This document shows, in pieces, positions 1 to 6,346 of a stretch of DNA of 64,000 nt (its first letter is position 1; every line of letters begins with the position of its first letter). The position numbers and the translations under genes are program-made. The notes beneath the pieces are model-generated. The model searched no databases. It was given only the letters and a program-made list of their open reading frames with translations, and was not told the DNA's origin. This DNA is from Aquilaria yunnanensis. Taxonomy: Eukaryota > Streptophyta > Magnoliopsida > Malvales > Thymelaeaceae. The stretch is taken from assembly GCA_039654915.1 (NCBI GenBank), contig CM077599.1, positions 73,314,001 through 73,378,000 of the forward strand, given 5' to 3'.

Positions 1-685
1 AGACAGTGAACAACAGCTGGAAAGTGAAACAATGGACAACAGTTGGAAAGCATAAAGAGATTCAACGATAGAAGGCAATTACAAAGAGGATCCAGTAAAG
101 CAAAGATATAAAAAAATAAATCCATCAGTTACACATGCTCTGCATTCATGCATTTCACATCATGCATGCATGGCATACAGAACAAGGATCAAATGGGAAG
201 CGTATCCACCGCACAGTCACAGCAGTATAAGCTGACGTCTCAGTGACATCCGTTTTTACCAATCTACTGCTGGATGCACAGCTGATATAGTGGACCCAGC
301 CCCATCAGCAATTCAAGGATAAAGTAGACAATATTGTCAAAATCCTGGTAATCAATTCAATAATCGAGGCTACACCGGGATGGACAGAATTGACGCCAGC
401 TTAGCGGTATCCAAGATAAGAAATAGCTATGGTCAAAGATAAGCGCGGATATCGAGAAATATTGTCGTCGAAAGCAGACAATGGATTCAATAATCAAGGA
501 CTGGATCAATGTCATGCCTGATGAGATATCAAAGATAAGAAATATCTATGATATTAAAATAAAGTAGGATCCACTTTTCCGGTTAAACGGCGGATACGGT
601 ACTCCGTGACTCTCAAGTCGGTTCTCTCAGTTGCCCATAATAACTGATTCCTTCACCCCTTCTTTCTTTTACTTCCTCCTAGAAA
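1..685 (+). promoter_or_regulatory. Upstream non-coding region of the CRP cassette with GATAAG repeats
   Basis: No gene is visible. The region corresponds to 45805-46650 of copy 2. Several GATAAG words (AAGATAAGAAAT near 413 and 534, AAGATAAGCG near 436), a TGACGTCT word near 233, and imperfect repeats containing GACAATATTGTC-like and ATTCAATAATC strings lie in 230-560. GATA and TGACG words are common in plant and plant-viral promoters, so a promoter or enhancer for the first CRP gene is plausible. I saw no clear TATA box close to the first start codon. Copy 2 has one more unit of the imperfect repeat. The leader GATACGGTACTCCGTGACT at about 594-612 recurs, in altered form, ahead of later CRP genes. 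Confidence 0.45.
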
Positions 686-1234
686 ATGGATCCTACTTTT
701 TCCGCCTTGCGAAAGTATTTCCCTTCTCTCCCAATGAACATCCTAAAAAAGATCTACCGAGTTCGCTGTGAACGATTAAGAGCTCTGATGCACAAAGGAA
801 TACCTGAAGATGTACGGTGGTTAATCGAAGCCAAGGTTCGTCTGGCAAGTGAAATCCCAGAGACATTTGCATCTTACATGCCTGGTGTTGGCAAAAGTTC
901 TTATGCCAGAAAAAGAAGAGCGAAAAGATTACAAGTCTGCCATAAATGTGGTAGGTGGACTTGTAAAACTAGGTGTCGTTCTTTAGGAATGATCTCCAAT
1001 AATCGAGAAGATAAAATACGGTTCATCAAGAATGGCTTCAGTAAGGACTCATTGGATGATATCCAATTGACTCTTGAGACGCATTCTTGTGGATCTGTGC
1101 AACGTGAAATTCTTGATTTATGGAGTATTTTTCATGAAGAACGAGACCGTTACAGTCCCGGGAATCTGACTTTAAACGACCCTGTTTGCCGGTTTGTAAG
1201 AAAGCTGGATGGGAAGCAGATCCTCGACTCATAG
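686..1234 (+). CDS. CRP-A: cysteine-rich zinc-finger protein, carlavirus NABP-like, copy 1
   Basis: The 182-residue open frame has a Lys/Arg-rich N-terminal half, a GKSSYARKRRAKR stretch at residues 69-81 and a C-x2-C-x4-C-x3-C cluster with cysteines at 85, 88, 93 and 97, followed by a conserved FIKNG segment. This layout (GxSxYAxxRRA, then paired cysteines, then an FI..G block) resembles the nucleic-acid-binding cysteine-rich proteins of carlaviruses and relatives. Those are usually nearer 100-140 residues; the C-terminal part with ETHSCG and LNDPVC is extra. Known viral members bind nucleic acid and can affect silencing or transcription; whether this one does is inferred. Its partner at 45256-45804 is open too, with roughly 17 amino-acid changes. 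The start is the first Met, shared by both copies. Confidence 0.75.
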   Translation: MDPTFSALRKYFPSLPMNILKKIYRVRCERLRALMHKGIPEDVRWLIEAKVRLASEIPETFASYMPGVGKSSYARKRRAKRLQVCHKCGRWTCKTRCRSLGMISNNREDKIRFIKNGFSKDSLDDIQLTLETHSCGSVQREILDLWSIFHEERDRYSPGNLTLNDPVCRFVRKLDGKQILDS

Positions 1235-1523
1235 AAGCCGTTAATGCCGTTACTGGACGTAAAACCAGTGGAAGATGTGAGCCACAGTCACAATTACTGT
1301 ACATACAGTTTGTTATATTTGGAAAAATTTGCATTTTCTTTTGACAGATGTACATGCTCCCCTAAGTGTAATCGACACGTTATCCCTTTTCATCACTATA
1401 AATGCGTGTTCTTCCTTCTGATTAAACAACAGATAAGATACCCCGTGACTTCTAAAGTCGGTTATTCCAGTTTCCTGCAATAACTGATTCATTTCCCTCT
1501 TCTCTCAAATTCTTCTCTCATCA
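1235..1523 (+). promoter_or_regulatory. Spacer and promoter between CRP-A and CRP-B
   Basis: The spacer contains TATAAAT at 1397-1403 in the context CATCACTATAAATGCG, about 120 bp ahead of the CRP-B start. A downstream leader (CCCGTGACTTCTAAAGTCGG near 1442) matches the leader ahead of CRP-A. The same TATA context precedes CRP-C, CRP-D and their copy-2 partners, which suggests that each gene has its own transcription start. Confidence 0.6.
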
Positions 1524-2072
1524 ATGGATTCTACTCTTTCTGTACTGCGAAAAAACTTTCCTTCCTTCCCACTAAAAGTCCTTAAAAAGATCTACCTTGC
1601 TAGATGTGAAAGAATCAGAGTTTTTACACGCAAAGGCATTCCCGATAATGTGCAGTGGATAATTGAAGCTAAGGTCCGTTTGGCGGGTGAAGTTCCAGAT
1701 GCATTTATGCCCCGCATGCCCGGTTTAGGTAAAAGCCGTTATGCCAAAAGGCGAAGAGCAAAGAGACTAGGCATGTGTTATAAATGTGGGCGATGGAATT
1801 GTAATACTAAATGTCGCTCTTTAGGATACATCTCCATAAATCGTGAAGATAAAAGAAAATTCATTAAGAATGGCCTGCGTAAGGAGTCTCTGGAAGATAT
1901 CCGAGAGACTCTTGAAACGCATTCTTGTGAAAAAGTGCAAGGTGAAATTATCGGTTTATGGAGGACTTACCATAAAGAACGAAACCGTTATAGTCTTGGG
2001 AATGTGATTTTAAACGACCCTGTTTGTCAGTTTGTAAGAAAACTAGATGGGAAGCAAATCCCCGACTTATAG
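1524..2072 (+). CDS. CRP-B: cysteine-rich zinc-finger protein, carlavirus NABP-like, copy 1
   Basis: This is the second tandem paralogue, 182 residues, with the same architecture as CRP-A: basic YAKRRRAKR block, then cysteines in C-x2-C-x4-C-x3-C spacing (CYKCGRWNCNTKC), then an FIKNGL block. The N-terminal half is richer in Arg/Lys (ARCERIRVFTRKGIP) than CRP-A. Its counterpart at 44461-45009 is nearly identical; the differences I see include FPLKV/FPIKV and SCEKV/SCGKV. A TATA box lies at 1397-1403 upstream. It is one of four genes in a same-strand array with spacers of about 210-290 bp. A role as a nucleic-acid-binding protein is inferred from the motif only. Confidence 0.75.
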   Translation: MDSTLSVLRKNFPSFPLKVLKKIYLARCERIRVFTRKGIPDNVQWIIEAKVRLAGEVPDAFMPRMPGLGKSRYAKRRRAKRLGMCYKCGRWNCNTKCRSLGYISINREDKRKFIKNGLRKESLEDIRETLETHSCEKVQGEIIGLWRTYHKERNRYSLGNVILNDPVCQFVRKLDGKQIPDL

Positions 2073-2284
2073 AAGGCATTGAAGCCATTACTGGACATGA
2101 ATCAGTAGAAGATGAGAGTCACGGTCATGATTCCTGTACATATAAGCTTTCATTTGTCTTTTCTTTTGACAATAATGTACTTGCTTCTGTAAGTGTAATT
2201 AACGCATTATCCCTTTCATCACTATAAATATGTGTTAGTTATTTCCGTTTCCTACAATCACTAATTTCTTTCTTTTTCTCTTAA
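2073..2284 (+). promoter_or_regulatory. Spacer and promoter between CRP-B and CRP-C
   Basis: TATAAATA lies at 2223-2230 after TTTCATCAC. It is preceded by the family motif of a CTGTACATATAAGCT-type block and TTCTGTAAGTGTAATTAACGC. The spacing from TATA box to start is about 55-75 bp, shorter than for CRP-B and CRP-D because the GATACGG leader block is missing here. Confidence 0.55.
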
Positions 2285-2848
2285 ATGCCTCCTTCATCAA
2301 TGGAGCCTTCCCTTTCTGCTCTACGAAAATATTTCCCTTCTTTCCCAATAAATGTTCTTAAAAAGATTTATCAAGCCAGATGTGAACGATTCAGAGTATT
2401 TATGCACAAAGGCATTCCTGATAATGTGCGGTGGCTAATTGAAGCTAAGGTTCGTTCAGCTGGTGAAGTTCCAGAAGCGTTCTTTCCCCGTATGCCCGGC
2501 TTTGGTAAAAGCGCTTATGCCAAAAAGCGAAGAGCAAAGAGGCTAGGTGTTTGTCATAAATGTGGACGATGGAATTGTAATACTAAATGTCGCTTTTTAG
2601 GATACATCTCCAGAAATCATGAAGATAAAAGAAAATTCATCAAGAACGGCCTGCGTAAGGAATCTTTGGATGATATCCTATTAACTTTTGAAACACATTC
2701 TTGTGAAATAGTGCAATGGGAAATTATGGATTTATGGTGGACTTTCCGTAAAGAGCAGGATCGTTACAGTCTTGGAAATCTAACTTTTAATGACCCTGTT
2801 TGCCAGTTTGTGAGAAAACTGGATGGGAAGCAAATCCCCGACTTATGA
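2285..2848 (+). CDS. CRP-C: cysteine-rich zinc-finger protein, carlavirus NABP-like, copy 1 only
   Basis: The open frame is 187 residues. The first Met gives five extra residues (MPPSS) compared with CRP-A and CRP-B; a second Met at residue 6 matches their start. It has the YAKKRRAKR basic block and cysteines in C-x2-C-x4-C-x3-C spacing. The N-terminal two thirds are almost identical to CRP-D, while the finger region (CGRWNCNTKC) is like CRP-B, so it looks like a recombinant or gene-converted unit. Copy 2 has no separate equivalent: its array goes from the B-type gene straight to the D-type gene. Unequal exchange within the array explains the extra copy here, or its loss there. Function inferred as for the other CRPs. 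Confidence 0.72.
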   Translation: MPPSSMEPSLSALRKYFPSFPINVLKKIYQARCERFRVFMHKGIPDNVRWLIEAKVRSAGEVPEAFFPRMPGFGKSAYAKKRRAKRLGVCHKCGRWNCNTKCRFLGYISRNHEDKRKFIKNGLRKESLDDILLTFETHSCEIVQWEIMDLWWTFRKEQDRYSLGNLTFNDPVCQFVRKLDGKQIPDL

Positions 2849-3096
2849 AGGCATTAAAGCCATTACTAGACATAAACTAGTGGAAGATGAGAGCCACAGT
2901 CATGATTGCTGTACATATAAGCTGTCATTTGTCTTTTCTTTTGGCAATAATGTACTTACTTCCGTAAGTGTAATAAACGCATTATCCTTTCATCACTATA
3001 AATGCGTGTTCTTCCTTCTGGATACGGTACTCCATAACTCCCAAAGTCAGTTATTTCCATTTCCTACAATCACTAATTTCTTTCTTTTTCTCTTAA
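2849..3096 (+). promoter_or_regulatory. Spacer and promoter between CRP-C and CRP-D
   Basis: The spacer carries TATAAAT at 2997-3003 in the context CATCACTATAAATGCG and the leader GGATACGGTACTCC near 3020. This is the clearest example of the repeated promoter-leader unit. An equivalent with TATA on the minus strand at 44305-44311 precedes the copy-2 D-type gene. Confidence 0.6.
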
Positions 3097-3660
3097 ATGC
3101 CTTCTTCATCAATGGAGCCTTCTCTTTCTGCTCTACGAAAATATTTCCCTTCTTTCCCAATAAATGTTCTTAAAAAGGTTTATCAAGCTAGATGTGAACG
3201 ATTCCGACTATTTATGCACAAAGGCATTCCTGATAATGTGCGGTGGCTAATTGAAGCTAAGGTTCGTTCAGCTGGTGAAGTTCCAGAAGCGTTCTTTCCC
3301 CGTATGCCTGGCTTTGGTAAAAGCGCTTATGCCAAAAAAAGAAGAGCAAAGAGGCTAGGCGTTTGTCATAATTGTGGATGGTGGATTTGCTGCAATAAAT
3401 GTCGTTCTCCATGAGTGATCACCAGAAATCGTAATGATAGAATAAAATTCATCAAGAATGGCTTGCGTAAGGAATCTCTGGAAGATATCCGAGAGGTTCT
3501 TGAAGCGCATTCTTGCGGAATAGTGCAATTTGAGGTTGTTGGATTATGGATAATTCTCCAAAAAGAACGAGAACGTTACAGTCTTGGGAATCTGACCCTA
3601 AACGACCCTGTTTGCCAGTTTGTGAAAAAGCTAGATGAGATGCAAATCACTGATTCATAG
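3097..3660 (+). pseudogene. CRP-D: CRP gene with in-frame stop, copy 1
   Basis: The frame is interrupted by a TGA at 3412-3414, directly after the cysteine cluster (CHNCGWWICCNKC). The same reading frame continues from 3415 to a stop at 3658-3660 and encodes the usual C-terminal block. The partner at 43648-44211 has no stop at this place. The truncated product of 105 residues would still hold the basic block and four-cysteine cluster but would lack the FIKNGL and LNDPVC segments. An extra Cys directly after the third finger Cys is also peculiar to this copy. It may be a simple pseudogene; expression of the short form cannot be excluded. Confidence 0.8.
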
Positions 3661-3699
3661 AAAGCATTGAAGCCGTTACTGGACGCAAAGCCAGTAGAA

Positions 3700-4160
3700 G
3701 ACGGAACAAGGTCACGATTACTGTACGTGCTAGCTGTCGCTTTTGAAATTTTCCTCCCCTTTTGGTAATAATGTATCCACTCCTGACATGAACCAAAGTC
3801 ACGATTACTGTACGTGCTAGCTGTCGCTTTTGAAATTTTCCTCCTCTTTCAGCAATAATGTATCCACTCTTGACATAAGCCATAGTCACGATACTGTTCA
3901 TGCTAGCTGACGCTTTTGAAATTTTCCTCCCATAATGTACCCACTCCTGACATGAGCTATAATTATGACTACTGTATATACCTGCCACTTTTGAAATTTT
4001 CCTTCTCATCCGACAATCATGTACCTACTCCTGACATAAGCTATAGTCGCGACTACTGTATATGTTACCAGCTATTTTGAAAATTTTCCTCCTCTTTTAA
4101 CGATAGTGTACCCATACCTGACCAGAGTCATACCCGTGACTACTATGAATAGCTGGCAAT
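3700..4160 (+). repeat. Promoter-like tandem repeats ahead of the LOG-type gene
   Basis: About six imperfect units, spaced roughly 75-95 bp, share GTCACGATTACTGTACGTGC, then TTTTGAAATTTTCCTCC, then AATAATGTATCCACTCCTGA. Similar strings (CACAGTCATGATTGCTGTAC, AATAATGTACTTAC) occur once ahead of each later CRP TATA box. The array therefore looks like an amplified upstream promoter element placed before the LOG-type gene. The equivalent in copy 2 is 43140-43610 on the other strand. Confidence 0.65.
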
Positions 4161-4248
4161 AATGTATCCATTCTTGAAAATAAAATTATTGCCTTATCTC
4201 TTCATCTCTGTAAATATATCCTCTTTTCTCACAAGGGTAAGGATAGGA

Positions 4249-4878
4249 ATGGAGAAAACCCCAACTCGTAAATCCCGAAGTATTTGTGTATTTTTTGGGG
4301 CTTTTCCTGGAAAAGATGAAGAGTATTTAAAAGCAGCCAACCATTTGGGTAGAGTATTAGCTGAGCGAAAAATACATTTAGTTTATGGAGGAGGTAGTGT
4401 CGGATTAATGGGAGGTGTAGCATCAGCAACATCTCTAGGAGGAAGTCAAGTTCTGGGCATTATCCCTGGACCTCTGAAATTTATTTCTGGGGGCACGATT
4501 GGAGAAGAATTAGTGGTTAAAAATTTACAAGAGCGTGTGTTACAAATGCTTTTAAATGCTGATGCTTTTATCGCTCTACCAGGTGGTTTTGGCACATTGG
4601 GAGAAGTCTTTCAAATTGCTTCCATGGCCCAACTTAATTTGCATAAGAAACCCATTGGGCTTTTAAATGTTAACAATTTCTTTACAGGTCTGATAGCTTT
4701 TATGGATTATGCTATGCAGAAGAATTTTATATCAAGAGTGGCACGGCGAATCATAATATCCGCAACAACTGCTGAAGAATTGCTAGATAAAATACAAGCT
4801 TTTGTTCCTGAACCAGATCCAGCAATGATTCAGATAGACTGGACGCGACAGTCTTTCCCGAACAGTTCGATCCCATAA
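4249..4878 (+). CDS. LOG-type cytokinin riboside 5'-monophosphate phosphoribohydrolase-like, copy 1
   Basis: The 209-residue frame from ATG at 4249 belongs to the LOG / 'lysine decarboxylase-like' family. LOG enzymes release free cytokinin base from cytokinin nucleoside monophosphates. Visible motifs are LVYGGGSVGLMG near residue 45, an Arg before the ADAFIALPGG segment, and PGGFGTLGE, which satisfies PGGxGTxxE. The length equals typical plant LOG proteins, but there are no introns, whereas plant LOG genes usually have several; a retrocopy, viral or bacterial source is possible. An upstream in-frame Met at 4162 would add 29 residues absent from the family, so I prefer 4249. The TATA box of copy 2 (TATAAATA) reads TGTAAATA here (4209-4216), which may weaken expression. 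Substrate is inferred from family only. Confidence 0.8.
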   Translation: MEKTPTRKSRSICVFFGAFPGKDEEYLKAANHLGRVLAERKIHLVYGGGSVGLMGGVASATSLGGSQVLGIIPGPLKFISGGTIGEELVVKNLQERVLQMLLNADAFIALPGGFGTLGEVFQIASMAQLNLHKKPIGLLNVNNFFTGLIAFMDYAMQKNFISRVARRIIISATTAEELLDKIQAFVPEPDPAMIQIDWTRQSFPNSSIP

Positions 4879-5411
4879 TAGTCCTCTACTAACCCTGTTG
4901 AAATATTGTGGAAGAAGAAGTGATCAGATCCGTTTTGCTTGTCCTTTAGTTTTATTATCAGCATTTTCTTTCGTGTTTTAGTTTTTCTTTCAGGGAATTT
5001 CTTTTTTTATCTTATAAGATAGTCTCGTCCATGCTGATATTAAAACCATAGGACAATGCCTTTAGGTTGGAATGGCTGAGTAAAGAGTAATTTTTATTGC
5101 TCTTGAGACGCATCCTATTAGGTCTACTAGGCATAACATTTTGGGATAGTTAAGCTTCAACCTTATTTGGATGACATATCTCTCAAGCGAATCTATATTT
5201 ATTGAAGAAAATATTAGATGAACCTTGGATATTGATTCCAAACATCCGTTCCCTTTACATAATTTGTTAGCGATATTGTCATCATCAAGATTCACTCATT
5301 TTATCGAAGTCTAAAGTTTCGCACTCGCCTATTATGCAAATTCACACTTTCGAAGAAAATTATTCCAATTCTAATTGCTTTCATATAAATTTCGCTCAAG
5401 GTTCAAGGAGA
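4879..5411 (+). other. 3' non-coding part of the CRP/LOG element, copy 1
   Basis: No gene is visible. It matches 41900-42428 of copy 2 in reverse complement. It probably holds the LOG 3' UTR. A 77-codon antisense frame is shared by both copies but has no recognisable domain. The similarity stops after GTTCAAGGAGA at about 5411, where copy 2 goes on into its hairpin array. Confidence 0.6.
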
Positions 5412-5562
5412 CCAAGGTGTCAATTTTTGGGCGTTTTAACAAAGTTGTTTTAACGTAACCGTACTCCCGAACCCCCGAACTCTCGCAGACCATATTTTAG
5501 GTGACCAATCGACCTAGGTGAAACCGATTGGTGGCGACTCCAGAAAACCCGACGTTGCCACA
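5412..5562 (+). repeat. LTR 3'-end fragment of copy 1
   Basis: These ~150 bp match the terminal part of the LTRs at 37091-37240 and 51456-51605 in reverse complement (GGGCGTTTTAACAAAGTTG, GACCATATTTTAGGTGACC, ending GACGTTGCCACA). Small indels distinguish it from copy 2. The rest of the LTR is deleted. Confidence 0.85.
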
Positions 5563-6346
5563 ACAGACTTTCGCCTGCTTTGTTCTAGATGCGCAAAATA
5601 TTTTCATCCTAGATCATCTTACATTTACTTCTTCTCTTAACAAATTACTTCCCAACACCATGACAACCATAAGTCATCCATGACCATCAGATTGGCATGG
5701 AGCCTCCTATTACGAACTGTCGGGCATTTCCTTTTATATCTAGTGCCTATTTTCTTCAACTGATTAACAAAACAAAATTGCTAGCAATTTCTCAATCCAA
5801 CTGGCATATATGCAACAGCCAGATTGTTGATCAATATATGAAATCTATTGATGATTATCCAGATTACGTCATTAAGGAAATACCTAATCAAGAGAACCAT
5901 TCAGATGTTTGGTGCTTCTGGATCATGTAGAGTACGAACCAATCAAGTTTTGATGTCTGGATCAAGACTGCTGTCATTGCCTTTGGAGTGGGCATTTCCT
6001 GGAACCTTGATCATGAGGACATCGTCTTCATCTACTGTAATTTCAGAGGGCAATTGATCCTGAAAATTTTGAATACATTACCTTCAACTACTAGGACCAA
6101 GTCATGAAATGGATGATAAAAGCCACAGCAGAAACTGACTCCCGAAATCAAAAAATAGGTTAACCATTTACTATACAGGTAGATGTCCCTATTTTTTACC
6201 AAACCCAGAAATGTGACAATGTTAACATCACAACTTAATTCTGAAAATTGTCATGCTCAAATATACAGCAGTTTAGATTAGGCAACGATGGTTTCCAATG
6301 ACAAACAAGTCTTCCTCATCCGTGCTATACAAAACTAAACAAGAAA
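5563..6346. other. Intergenic region between the element and the ZRANB3-like gene
   Basis: I see no convincing gene. Short open frames near 5697-6057 lack recognisable domains and overlap in different frames. It may include the 3' UTR of the minus-strand ZRANB3-like gene. Confidence 0.5.

Larger units (their letters stand above)
1..5562 (+). mobile_element. Partial Tat/Ogre-like LTR retrotransposon, CRP/LOG family, copy 1
   Basis: This stretch matches, in reverse complement, the internal region 41900-46650 of the complete element at 37091-54761. It holds four tandem CRP genes, a promoter-like repeat array and a LOG-type gene, all on the plus strand. It ends in the last ~150 bp of an LTR (5412-5562, finishing in ACGTTGCCACA). 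The tandem hairpin array, polypurine tract and most of the 3' LTR seen in copy 2 are missing, so the copy has an internal deletion whose junction is near 5411-5415. The left part, where gag would lie, is outside the window. Divergence from copy 2 is visible in every gene, so this is an older or separate insertion and not a recent duplicate of copy 2. Confidence 0.85.

Noticed and set aside
2823..3173. Plus-strand frames overlapping CRP ends and spacers (also 2024-2227 and 44135-44509)
   Set aside because: They read the CRP gene ends and promoters in another frame; no independent signal.
3647..4009. 120-codon minus-strand frame, also at 43299-43661
   Set aside because: It runs through the promoter-like tandem repeats and shows the repeat pattern; I consider it an artefact of that array.
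5062..5295. 77-codon antisense frame shared with 42014-42247
   Set aside because: Its conservation is explained by the two element copies; it has no domain and runs against the element transcript.
1..5562. Copy 1 considered as an integrated viral genome
   Set aside because: No polymerase, movement or coat protein is visible, and LTR sequence at its end plus the complete copy 2 identify a retrotransposon.
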